Part shown: positions 9,101-17,267 of the stretch, in pieces
Layout of the letters: every line of letters starts with the position of its first letter
Position numbering within the stretch: the first letter of the stretch is position 1
Assembly (NCBI RefSeq): GCF_003217255.1
Contig: NZ_QJTE01000001.1
Location: 682,001-746,000 of the forward strand
Direction: 5' to 3'
DNA from: Pseudoroseicyclus aestuarii
GTDB taxonomy: Bacteria; Pseudomonadota; Alphaproteobacteria; Rhodobacterales; Rhodobacteraceae
Length of the DNA: 64,000 bases
Position numbers and translations under genes: made by a program
The notes under the pieces: generated by a model
Told to the model about the DNA's origin: nothing
Databases searched by the model: none
What the model saw: the letters and a program-made list of their open reading frames with translations, nothing else

Positions 9101-10813
9101 TCCGAAGGCATCTTCATCTTCGATCCCTCCTTCCTCGCGGATGTGCAGATCGGCGACCGTGTCACCGTCACCGGGCAGGTCAGCGAATACTTCGGCAAGA
9201 CGCAGATCACCGCCGCCTCGACCGTGATCGAAGAGGCCGGCGCCGTGGCCGATATCAACGACCTCGCGGTGACGGTGGACCTCGATGCCATCGACGGCGT
9301 GCAGGGATCGAACGGCACCTATGCCGCCGATCTCGAGGCCTACGAGAGCATGCTCGTCACCTTCTCGAACACGCTGACGGTGACCGAGACCTTCAACCTC
9401 GACCGCTTCAACGAGGTGGTGCTGACGACCGGAGAGCAGCCGCAGCAGTTTACCCAGACCAACGATCCGCAGACCGGCGCCTACGATGACTACCTGCGCG
9501 AGATCGCGTCGAACCAGGTCTACTTCGACGACGGCCTTGCCGTGCAGAACGCGCCGATCTTCGCGGAGGCGGATCTGAACGGCGACGGGGTCTTCGACAC
9601 CGCGGATGGCTTCGGCTCTGGCGATACGATCACGGGGCTGACGGGCGTCCTCGACTTCAACTTCGACGAGTTCCGGGTCCGCAGCGCCGAGGACGGCGTC
9701 AACGATTTCGAGGATACGCGCACGCGCGAGGAGACGCCGCCCGATCTGTCAGCAGAGGATGGCACCGCGCCGGACATCACCGTCGCCGGCTTCAACGTGC
9801 TGAACTTCTTCACCACCATCGACGAGAACGGCAATGTCTCCGGCCCCTCGGGGCTGGAGCCGCGGGGCGCCGACAGCCTGGCGGAATACGAGCGGCAGTT
9901 CGACAAGCTGATCACCACGCTTGAGGCGATCGACGCCGATATCTTCGGGGTGGTGGAGCTGGAGAACGAGTTCCAGTTCGATCAGAACGGCGACGGCACC
10001 TTCGCCATTCAGGCCATCGTCGACGGGTTGAACGCGGCCTATGGCAGCGATGTCTGGGCCTCCGTCGATCCGGGGCAGCCCTTCGTCGACAGCTCCGACG
10101 CGATCTCGGTGGGGATGATCTACCGCACCGACAGCGTCACGCTGATCGACGACTCCGTCTCGATCCTGAACGACGATGTGCTCGCCAGCCTGCCGGGCGA
10201 CTATGGCAGCGATCCGCTCTTCGACGGGTCCAGCACCAACCGCGCGCCGCTCTCGGCCAACTTCACCTATGCCTGGGATACGGGGGCCGAGGATTTCAAC
10301 GTCACCGTCGCCCACATGAAGTCCAAGGGCGGCTCTGGTTCGGGCGGCGATGCGGACGCGAACGACGGGGCGGGGGCCTATAACGAGACCCGGACCGAGG
10401 GCGTGCGCGCGCTGACCGACTGGTTGGACGCGGATCGGAGCGGCGCCTTTGCCGATGCCGACCAGATCGTGCTGGGCGATTTCAACGCCTACGCGATGGA
10501 GGATCCGATCGACGCGATGAAGGACCGCGGCTACGTGAACCTCGAAGAGACCTACAACCCCGGCGATGCCACCTATGTCTTCGACGGGCAGCTCGGGACG
10601 CTGGACTATGCCTTCGCGAGTGCGGCGGCCGCGGGGAACGTCACCAATGCCGCGACCTGGCACATCAACAGCAGCGAGCCCGACGTGTACGACTACAACC
10701 TCGACTTCGGGCGCGATCCGGCGATCTTCGATGGCGAGACGCCCTGGCGCACCTCGGACCACGATCCGATGCTGGTGGGGCTGAACTTCTCGGACGAGTT
10801 CGTGCTGGCCTGA
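6128..10813 (+). CDS. Giant secreted RTX / cadherin / lamin-tail / ExeM-type nuclease
   Basis: 1561 residues, strongly acidic, no cysteine-rich region and no Sec signal. Order: RTX calcium-binding nonapeptides (GGxGxDxL) about 22-90; a VCBS/cadherin-like domain ending near 245 (TGTNDAPVL); a second cadherin-like module to about 350; three lamin-tail-like modules starting near 352, 561 and 736 (VINEFLADP, IFINELRHS); an OB-fold module as in ExeM/NucH from about 932 (VLISEVQGIGG); then an endonuclease/exonuclease/phosphatase domain about 1217-1555 with VVELENEF, GDFNAYA and the C-terminal SDHDPML catalytic pair. RTX repeats without a Sec signal imply type I secretion; no transporter is adjacent. 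Start: ATG 6128 behind GGGGGA; a TTG 17 codons earlier lacks a site. The likely role is extracellular DNA degradation (nutrient scavenging or biofilm release), by analogy with ExeM. Confidence 0.88.
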   Translation: MAFNFFAPFLGWAPAGRSIAGGARTDILFGFGGDDSLYGGGGKDLLFGGAGSDLLDGGAGNDVISGGRGDDTILGGAGSDVISGGSGTDTIVYEGSILEYQIGARSRLLGSTAVTDGAGGRDILTSVERLVFDDFVLRLDGGNNAALAQDDRAATDEDGALVIDVATLLANDRDFDGDALSVTGVSATSAGGASVSLEDGVVTYDPAGLFDALAEGETATDSFTYTVSDGRGGISTARVEVTITGTNDAPVLTGPATASFEENASGPIASFDATDAEGDALTYNLAGADAALFQIDESGALSFIAAPDYEAPADANGDNVYDVTVIASDASGATDSTEIGITVTDLPETPILISEFQPNPSGSDPATQQVELTGTPGATFSGVLVAIEGDAGGANPGSINVIETVEGIFDANGILTVTIADLENPSFTLVLADSFAADAGVDLDADDDGVLDDASVFGTVFDAIGVPDATGDEVYSYGAQLGGTDFAYTGSEPELIFRDGGDGTLWAVNGIGGDTVVGADGTEVAAADFDSAPGLTFGAANPTYLGEGNGGGGETPAVTLVINEFLADPASGLDGDANGDGTRDATDDEFVEIVNTGDTPLDLSGMTISDAVQVRHVFAQGTTLAAGEAIVVFGGGTPTGSFGGAQVVTASSGALGLNNGGDSITLAGADGSPIDTVTYGSEGGRDVSLTRDPDLTGGFAEHDTVSGTDYSPGTEADGTAFPGNTGGDTDGPLADIFINELRHSQGGGLSDGFFELYSADASASLEGLTLISISGEYEPGTVDFALDLSGGFFDESGIFMIAQDSLSTGTFDAGDLVIPAGTDIFSSPSTYMLVSNFTASAGDDLDADNDGTFDVAAWDAVLDSVSMPDGDGNPDVNYSDVVTGADGNYTYGGIAAVPDGSDAYVELPYGSTAGDTPGELNQDPGDGGEAGAVLISEVQGIGGDSPLAGQTVSVTAIVVGDFQDGDADGTRNLNGFFLQEEAFDQDGDAATSEGIFIFDPSFLADVQIGDRVTVTGQVSEYFGKTQITAASTVIEEAGAVADINDLAVTVDLDAIDGVQGSNGTYAADLEAYESMLVTFSNTLTVTETFNLDRFNEVVLTTGEQPQQFTQTNDPQTGAYDDYLREIASNQVYFDDGLAVQNAPIFAEADLNGDGVFDTADGFGSGDTITGLTGVLDFNFDEFRVRSAEDGVNDFEDTRTREETPPDLSAEDGTAPDITVAGFNVLNFFTTIDENGNVSGPSGLEPRGADSLAEYERQFDKLITTLEAIDADIFGVVELENEFQFDQNGDGTFAIQAIVDGLNAAYGSDVWASVDPGQPFVDSSDAISVGMIYRTDSVTLIDDSVSILNDDVLASLPGDYGSDPLFDGSSTNRAPLSANFTYAWDTGAEDFNVTVAHMKSKGGSGSGGDADANDGAGAYNETRTEGVRALTDWLDADRSGAFADADQIVLGDFNAYAMEDPIDAMKDRGYVNLEETYNPGDATYVFDGQLGTLDYAFASAAAAGNVTNAATWHINSSEPDVYDYNLDFGRDPAIFDGETPWRTSDHDPMLVGLNFSDEFVLA

Positions 10814-10820
10814 CGGGGCA

Positions 10821-10852
10821 GCGCCCGGCGGCGGAGGGCCGTCGCCGGGCGC
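10821..10852. terminator. Hairpin between convergent genes
   Basis: Arms GCGCCCGGCG and CGCCGGGCGC, 10 bp, loop of 12. No T-run on either side. It lies just after the nuclease stop and before the sspB stop, so it could end transcription from either side. Confidence 0.5.
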
Positions 10853-10918
10853 CAAGACACGGCGATGCGCCGGGCGAAAGTCGCCCGCGCGCGCTCGGTC
10901 AGGCCATGGGCCGAATGA

Positions 10919-11404
10919 TTACTTGCGGAACTTGTCCAGGCTGACGACCTCGGCCGCGCCTTTCTGGGCGGGCTCCGGCTCCTCGTCCTCGACCATCTCC
11001 TGCATCGGCGCCTCGTCCTGATCCTCGTCCTCGATCTCGCCGTCCTGGCTTTCGAAGCGCAGGCCGAACTCGACCGAAGGATCGACGAAGGTGCGGATGG
11101 AATCGTAGGGCACGTAGAGCGGCTCGGGGTTGTCGCCGAAGTTCAGCGTGATCGCGAAGCCGTCGTCGTTCACCACGAGATTGTCGAACCAGTGCTGCAG
11201 CACGATGGTCATCTCGCCGGGGTAGCGGTCGGACAGCCAGTCGGCGATCTCGACATCCGGATGCATGGTGTCGAAGGTGATGAAGAAGTGGTGGTTGCCG
11301 GGCAGCCCCTCGCGCGAGACATCCTCCAGCACCCGCTGGATCAGGCCCCGCATCGCGCGGTGCATCAGCTTGCCGTAGTCGATGGTGCGGTCGGACTGGG
11401 CCAT
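10919..11404 (-). CDS. sspB: SspB family ClpXP adaptor protein
   Basis: 161 residues from ATG 11404, which has an AGAGGGA site; an ATG at 11437 in frame has none. The core (IDYGKLMHRAMRGLIQRVLEDV ... HHFFITFDTMHPDVEIADWLSDRYPGEMTIVLQHWF ... DNPEPLYVPYDSIRTFVDPSVEFGLRF) is the alphaproteobacterial SspB fold that grips the ssrA tag. A flexible acidic linker then leads to a conserved tail (VVSLDKFRK), which in SspB docks on ClpX. It delivers tmRNA-tagged polypeptides to ClpXP in the cytoplasm. The tmRNA gene itself is about 3 kb away. Confidence 0.9.
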   Translation of the reverse strand: MAQSDRTIDYGKLMHRAMRGLIQRVLEDVSREGLPGNHHFFITFDTMHPDVEIADWLSDRYPGEMTIVLQHWFDNLVVNDDGFAITLNFGDNPEPLYVPYDSIRTFVDPSVEFGLRFESQDGEIEDEDQDEAPMQEMVEDEEPEPAQKGAAEVVSLDKFRK

Positions 11405-11474
11405 GCGGCAGCTTCCCTCTTGTTCGGAGACGATCATACGTCATTCGCGGGCAGAGAAAAGGGGGCCGGGCGGC

Positions 11475-12737
11475 TTACCCGGCTGCCAGCAGGGTCGCAG
11501 AAAGGGCCAGACCGGCCGAGAGTGCCAGCACCGCCACGAGGGGCCAGCGCCGCCAAAGCAGCAGGGCGCAGGACAGCGCCGCCAGCCCCATGGCCAGTGG
11601 CCGCGGCGCCGGCAGCACCGGCAGCACCATGTCCAGTGGGCCTTGGGTGATCTGCACCGTCTCGCGGAACAGCACATGCGCCGCGAACCAGAGCGAGAGA
11701 TTGGCGATCACGCCCACCACCGCCGCCGTCACCCCCGCAAGCGCCGCTGATAGGCGCGGCATCTCGCCCAGCCTCTCGACCAGCGGGGCGAAGGCGAAAA
11801 TCCATAAAAAGCACGGCACAAAAGTGACCCAGAGCACCAGCAGACCCGCCGCCACGCCGCTGCCGCCCTGGCCCTGGCCGGCGAGGATGCCGACGAACTG
11901 CGTGACGAGGATCAGCGGCCCCGGCGTCGTCTCGGCCAATCCCAGCGCGTCGATCATCTGCCCGGCGGTCAGCCAGCCGAAGTCGCCCACGACCGCATCG
12001 GCCATCCAGGCCAGCACCGCATAGGCGCCGCCGAAGGTCAGCACCGCGAGCCAGGCGAAGAAGCGGCCCAGCTCGGTGAGAAAGCCCTGACCCGCCAGCG
12101 GCAGCAGCGCCAGCGGCGCCAGCCAGAGCGCCGCGCCAAGGGGCAGCAGCCGCAGCCCGCGCCAGGCCCTCGGATCGCCCGGCGCCGGATCGGGCAGGGC
12201 CGCATGGCGGCCCCGCCAGGCGCCCCAGAGCGCGGCGAGAAGGATCACCAGCGGGAAGGGCGCCGAAAAGACGAAGAGCGCGAGGAAGGCGAGACAGGCG
12301 AGGATCGCGTCCTGCGGCCCCTTGAGCGCCCGCTGCCCAAGCCGCCAGAGCGCCTGCGCGACGATGCCCACGACTGCCGCCTTGACCCCCAGGAAGGCCG
12401 CCTGCACCGGCGGCAGCGTGCCGTAGCGCCCGTAAAGCAGCGCCAGCACGAAGATCACCAGCGCGCCGGGCAGGGTGAAGAGAAGCCCGCCCATCAGGCC
12501 GCCGCGCCAGCCGCGCAGGCGCCATCCGGCATAGGTCGCCAGCTGCATCGCCTCGGGCCCCGGCAGCAGCATGCAGAAGGATAGCGCGCGCAGGAACTGC
12601 GCCTCGCTCAGCCAGGGGCGGTCCTCGACCAGCTCCTTGTGCATCAGCGCGATCTGCGCCGCCGGGCCGCCGAAGGACAGAAGGCCGATGCGCCCGAAGG
12701 TGCGGATCAGGGCGGGCAGGGGAACAGGCGCGGTCAT
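11475..12737 (-). CDS. chrA: Chromate transporter (CHR family, ChrA-like)
   Basis: 420 residues with two related CHR domains: one from about residue 10 (RIGLLSFGGPAAQIALMHKE, MLLPGPEAMQLATYAGW) and one from about 220 (AVLTFGGAYAVLAWMADAVV, LAETTPGPLILVTQFVG). Both have the paired FGG and PGP signatures and together about ten membrane helices. Known members extrude chromate; many chromosomal copies have no tested substrate. No chrB regulator is adjacent. Confidence 0.88.
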   Translation of the reverse strand: MTAPVPLPALIRTFGRIGLLSFGGPAAQIALMHKELVEDRPWLSEAQFLRALSFCMLLPGPEAMQLATYAGWRLRGWRGGLMGGLLFTLPGALVIFVLALLYGRYGTLPPVQAAFLGVKAAVVGIVAQALWRLGQRALKGPQDAILACLAFLALFVFSAPFPLVILLAALWGAWRGRHAALPDPAPGDPRAWRGLRLLPLGAALWLAPLALLPLAGQGFLTELGRFFAWLAVLTFGGAYAVLAWMADAVVGDFGWLTAGQMIDALGLAETTPGPLILVTQFVGILAGQGQGGSGVAAGLLVLWVTFVPCFLWIFAFAPLVERLGEMPRLSAALAGVTAAVVGVIANLSLWFAAHVLFRETVQITQGPLDMVLPVLPAPRPLAMGLAALSCALLLWRRWPLVAVLALSAGLALSATLLAAG

Positions 12738-12768
12738 CCCGTCTTGGTGACGCGCGCCTGTGACGGGA

Positions 12769-13046
12769 TCAAGACACCGCGTGGGGGGCCGGCGCGGGGC
12801 CCGCGTTGCGTCGCAGCTGCGCGGCCTCGATCCGGCTCAGCTCCTCGCAGGCGGCGATCTCGCAGCCGCCGGTCCGGCCCAGTGCCGCGCGCCAGGCGCG
12901 CCGGGCCGAGGCGGGCGACCAGGGCAGGGCCGCCTGCGCCAGCCAGCGGCGCAGCGCGGGCGGCAGCCTGTCGAAGGCCTCCATCGGCGGGGCGCTGCGG
13001 CGGCGGCGGGGCAGGTCGCAGGCGCCGAGGTTGCAGCGGCGCCCGC

Positions 13047-13050
<4 letters not shown>
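12769..13050 (-). CDS. Small basic protein, DUF6525-like, coupled to zinc GTPase
   Basis: 93 residues. The centre (MEAFDRLPPALRRWLAQAALPWSPASARRAWR) resembles a short family of uncharacterised Rhodobacterales proteins that I recall as DUF6525; the name should be checked. Its ATG overlaps the stop of the upstream CobW GTPase gene (ATGA at 13047-13050), implying translational coupling and shared control by the Zur-like site. It contains four cysteines: two near the N-terminus (RCNLGAC) and two near the C-terminus (GCEIAAC). That fits, but does not prove, a metal-linked role. Confidence 0.6.
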
Positions 13051-14273
<1,223 letters not shown>

Positions 14274-14291
14274 CGCGGCTCTCCGAATTAG

Positions 14292-14312
14292 ATACGTTAT
14301 ACCGTAACATAC
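14292..14312 (-). promoter_or_regulatory. Zur-like operator upstream of the CobW GTPase
   Basis: Imperfect palindrome with the 13-base core GTTACGGTATAAC on the minus strand (14296-14308). It matches the Zur core GTTATAnTATAAC at 10 of 12 defined positions, and the flanking TA steps are also symmetric. It is placed to overlap the promoter or 5' leader of the zinc-type GTPase operon. Confidence 0.7.
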
Positions 14313-14369
14313 CAAGCGCCGCGATAAGGGCAAGCGGGCCGCGAACCCGCGGCAGGTCTAGATGATCGA

Positions 14370-14380
14370 GGGGGGGGGGG
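14370..14380 (+). repeat. Run of 11 G
   Basis: Homopolymer of eleven G on the plus strand, just beyond the 3' end of the tmRNA coding piece (so 11 C in the minus-strand transcript). Such tracts are prone to slippage and sequencing error. No protein reading frame crosses it, so phase variation of a protein is unlikely. Confidence 0.8.
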
Positions 14381-14700
14381 TAAAGTGCAGGCTTCTGTTG
14401 CCAGGTGCCTGCGAACCCCGCCTTACGCTGCTAGGCGCAAGGGCTTAAGTTTCGGCAACTCGGACTGCTTAAGCAGCCAGAGCCATAGCCGGAGCACGGT
14501 TGTTGTTGGCAACTGTACAATTCGGACCGATAACGGTGGTACCTCACCGGGACAAAGCATACCCCTTTAGACGTTCGTCGATCCTGTTTCGGCCCCATGT
14601 CCCCCCAACAAAGGGTGTTTGGTGGAGCCGCCGGGTACCGCCCCCGGGTCCGATCCGCGTATTACGAGCGCGTTTATGTCCATAGTCCCCTTGCGGAGAC
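14381..14700 (-). ncRNA. ssrA: tmRNA, circularly permuted two-piece form
   Basis: On the minus strand the acceptor piece comes first. It has a T-stem CCGGG/CCCGG with a 7-base loop, then CGGCTCC and the encoded ACCA ending at 14620. A 23-base spacer (14597-14619) follows, then the coding piece from 14596 (GGGGCCGAAACAGGATCGAC). CGGCTCC pairs with GGGGCCG to form the acceptor stem, as in E. coli tmRNA. The resume codon GCC at 14508-14510 opens the tag ANNNRAPAMALAA, ending at TAA 14469-14471. With the charged alanine the tag is AANNNRAPAMALAA, a proper LAA degron. The coding piece ends in a GCAGGC/GCCTGC hairpin near 14384-14410. Outer ends are approximate. Confidence 0.95.
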
Positions 14701-14707
14701 AGCATGG

Positions 14708-14736
14708 AATATAGGCCCCGCGCTCGGGCCTTGCAA
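14708..14736 (-). promoter_or_regulatory. Promoter of ssrA
   Basis: On the minus strand TTGCAA (14731-14736), a 17-base spacer and TATATT (14708-14713) give a good sigma70-type promoter. The predicted start is near 14701, which matches the expected 5' end of the tmRNA acceptor piece. Confidence 0.75.
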
Positions 14737-14828
14737 GGCCGGCGCCGCAGGCGGCTTCACGCGAAGATGACCGGGACGGGGCGGCTGCGATCTGGCCATC
14801 GGTCGGTAAAGCCGCATGGTCCTGAGGC

Positions 14829-15860
14829 ATGACAGACCCCGCACAGACCCGCCCGACCCGCCGCGCCACGCTCGCCTCCCTCGGGGCGGCGGCGCTGCTG
14901 CCTTCCGCGCTCGCCGCCCCGGCCCGGGCGCAAGCGGCCTTCGACCGCACGGCGCAGGCCGCCGAGTCGCTGGACCAGCTGCACGGCCTCGCCGTGGCGC
15001 GGCAGGGCGAGACGGTCTTCTCTCGCGCCTTTCGCGGGCCGGCACTGGATGTGCCGGTGAACGTCAAATCGGTCTCCAAGACCATGGTGGCGCTGTGCCT
15101 CGGCGCGGCCATCGACAGGGGCGTGGTGCCGGGCGTCGATGTGCGGCTGGACGCGGTGGCGCCCAGGCTGATCCCGGCCGGCGCCGATCCGCGGGTGGGG
15201 GCGATCACGCTCGAAGACCTCGTCAGCCTGCGCGCCGGGCTCGAGCGGACCTCGGGGCCGAACTACGGCGGCTGGGTCGCCAGCGGCAACTGGGTGGCCG
15301 ATGCGCTCTCGCGTCCCTTCGTGGACGAGCCGGGCGGGCGGATGCTCTATTCCACCGGCTCCTTCCACGTGCTGGGCGCCGCGCTGACCGAGGCCTCGGG
15401 CCTCACGCTGCTGGAGATGATGCGCGACTGGCTCGGGGCGCCGCTGAACATCCAGATCCCGCCATGGACCCGCGATCCGCAGGGCTACTACATGGGCGGC
15501 AACCAGATGGCGCTGTCGCCGCTGGCGATGCTGCGGATCGCCGAGATGGTGCGTATGCAGGGGCGGTCGGACGGCACGCAGGTGCTTTCCGAGGAGTGGA
15601 TCGAGGCGAGCCTGCAGCCGCGAACCCGCTCGCCCTATTCCGGGCTCGCCTATGGCTACGGCTGGTTCCTCGGCACCCTCGCCGGGGAACGGCTGGCCAT
15701 GGCGCGGGGCTACGGCGGGCAGATCATCGCCGTGCTGCCGGGGCTGGAGGCGAGCCTTGCCATTACCTCGGATCCTAACCGCCCGGCGCGATCCGACGGC
15801 TACTTCGGTGATCTTTTGGCGCTGATCGAGAGGCAGGTCATCCCGGACCTGCGCGGCTGA
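14829..15860 (+). CDS. Tat-exported serine hydrolase, beta-lactamase class C fold
   Basis: 343 residues. The N-terminus has a twin-arginine signal (RRATLASLGAAALLPSALA) followed by an Ala-x-Ala cut, so it folds before export to the periplasm. The SxxK catalytic motif is S81-V-S-K84, the second motif is Y174-S-T, and a C-terminal GYGGQ replaces the usual HTG/KTG element. This fits esterase/DD-peptidase-like members of the family better than a true beta-lactamase. The ribosome site (TGAGG) is close to the ATG and modest. Substrate unknown. Confidence 0.88.
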   Translation: MTDPAQTRPTRRATLASLGAAALLPSALAAPARAQAAFDRTAQAAESLDQLHGLAVARQGETVFSRAFRGPALDVPVNVKSVSKTMVALCLGAAIDRGVVPGVDVRLDAVAPRLIPAGADPRVGAITLEDLVSLRAGLERTSGPNYGGWVASGNWVADALSRPFVDEPGGRMLYSTGSFHVLGAALTEASGLTLLEMMRDWLGAPLNIQIPPWTRDPQGYYMGGNQMALSPLAMLRIAEMVRMQGRSDGTQVLSEEWIEASLQPRTRSPYSGLAYGYGWFLGTLAGERLAMARGYGGQIIAVLPGLEASLAITSDPNRPARSDGYFGDLLALIERQVIPDLRG

Positions 15861-15908
15861 TGGCCTTCGCGCAGAACGCGAGGATCATCCTTTAAGCTCT
15901 TGAAACGA

Positions 15909-15939
15909 AAACGGGGCAGGCCGATGGCCCGCCCCGTTT
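15909..15939. terminator. Bidirectional terminator
   Basis: Arms AAACGGGGC and GCCCCGTTT with an inner GGCC/GGCC extension. The A-run and T-run on the two sides let it act in both directions. It lies between the convergent hydrolase and binding-protein genes. Confidence 0.8.
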
Positions 15940-15958
15940 CTACGTCCGTTCGGCCCGA

Positions 15959-17011
15959 TCAGAAGCCGGACTTGATAAGCTCGAATTCCTCGGCCTGGCG
16001 CTGGCGCAGCTCTTGCGGCATCGGCAGCTGCGCGGCGATCGGCGCGTCGATCTGCTCGAGGCCCGAGGCGGCGAGGCGCTCTTCGTCGAATTGCTCCAGC
16101 GCGGCGCGGTTGGCGCTGCCGTAGCCGTCCTCGAGCAGCGGCTCGGCCGAGACCGGGTCCAGCACGGCATTGGCGTAGTCGTAGACCTTGTCCTCGGAGC
16201 CGGGCCCATCCGCGATGTTCACCAGCCCGCAGACCCAGAGCGAGGACCCTTCTTCGGGCGTGCGCTCGAAGCCGATCGGGCGCCCCTCGTCGGCCATGGC
16301 GGGATAGGTCTCGTTCCAGGCCCAGGAGATGACCACCTGCCCGGAGGAGAGCATCTGCGCCAGCTCCGCGGGATCGGTCCAGTAGGTCACGAGATTGGGG
16401 TGGACCTGCCGCAGCCAGTCGGAGGCGGCCTGGAACTCTTCCTCGCTGGCGCCGGCGATATCGGTCGTGCCGGTGGCGAGATAGGCCAGCGCATAGGCGT
16501 CGTCGACGTTGTCGGGGATGGTCATGCGGCCCGCGTAGGCCGGGTCGTTGAACACCGCGAGGGTCGAGACGTCCTCTTCCGGGACCTCTTCGGGATTGTA
16601 GGCGATGGCGGTGGAGCCGAAGTCGGTCGGCACGAAGTAGACATCGCCCTCGCCCGTGACGTCAGAGCCGGTCAGCGCGCTTTCCAGATCGTCCCAGGCG
16701 TCGATGCGGCTGGTGTCCCAGGGCTCGATCAGTCCGCTTTCGACCCATTTGGTGACCGAACCGGCGCAGATATGGGCGGTATCGGCCTCAAAGCCCGAGC
16801 GCAGCTTCTGAAAGGCCTCTTCCTCGTCGCCGAAGAAGGAATAGGTCGGCTCCGTGCCGTGTTCTTCGGCGTAGGGCGCGTGGAATTCCGGCCGCTCGAA
16901 GCCGGAATAATCGAGGATCATCAACTCGCTGTCCTGGGCGGCGGCGGCGCTGGCCAGGGCTGCGAGGCCCACGCCGGAAAGAAGGCGGGGTGTCAGGCGC
17001 AGAAGGGTCAT
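15959..17011 (-). CDS. Extracellular solute-binding protein, PotD-like
   Basis: 350 residues with a Sec signal (LLSGVGLAALASAAAAQ). The mature part (LMILDYSGFERPEFHAPYAEEHG, VYFVPTDFGSTAIAYNPEEV, GQVVISWAWNETYPAM) resembles binding proteins of spermidine/putrescine-type ABC importers. I chose ATG 17011, which has a GGGAGA site and places the signal peptide at the N-terminus; the frame upstream is low-complexity Pro/Arg without a site. No permease or ATPase gene is adjacent, so it is an orphan here. It is divergent from a BCCT transporter, 256 bp apart. Ligand unknown. Confidence 0.87.
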   Translation of the reverse strand: MTLLRLTPRLLSGVGLAALASAAAAQDSELMILDYSGFERPEFHAPYAEEHGTEPTYSFFGDEEEAFQKLRSGFEADTAHICAGSVTKWVESGLIEPWDTSRIDAWDDLESALTGSDVTGEGDVYFVPTDFGSTAIAYNPEEVPEEDVSTLAVFNDPAYAGRMTIPDNVDDAYALAYLATGTTDIAGASEEEFQAASDWLRQVHPNLVTYWTDPAELAQMLSSGQVVISWAWNETYPAMADEGRPIGFERTPEEGSSLWVCGLVNIADGPGSEDKVYDYANAVLDPVSAEPLLEDGYGSANRAALEQFDEERLAASGLEQIDAPIAAQLPMPQELRQRQAEEFELIKSGF

Positions 17012-17267
17012 CGGGGGCGTCTCCCAATCGGTGGCAATGAAATCGCCGCCAAGGCTAGGCCGCGGCGGCTGGCGGGGCAAGGGCGAGGCCATCGGTGGCG
17101 CATCGGTGCATCGCGGCAGGGGGGCGCGAGGCGGATCGGCCAAAGATTGCTGGCCGCTGCTGCTGGTCGGCGATAGGGTATAGGCCGAGTTTGGCTTGGA
17201 AGCCTGCGCGGATGGCGGCAATCCGCCACCCGCGCGTCACGCCGATAGACAGCATGAAGGGGCAGCA

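Noticed and set aside
14274-14333. 20-residue N-terminal extension of the CobW GTPase
   Set aside because: It would translate through the Zur-like palindrome and lacks a ribosome site; ATG 14273 has one.
14370-14380. G-run as a phase-variation switch
   Set aside because: No coding frame crosses it and it is outside any promoter spacer I can define.
14385-15208. Several short open frames across the tmRNA region on both strands
   Set aside because: They overlap conserved tmRNA structure and start without ribosome sites.
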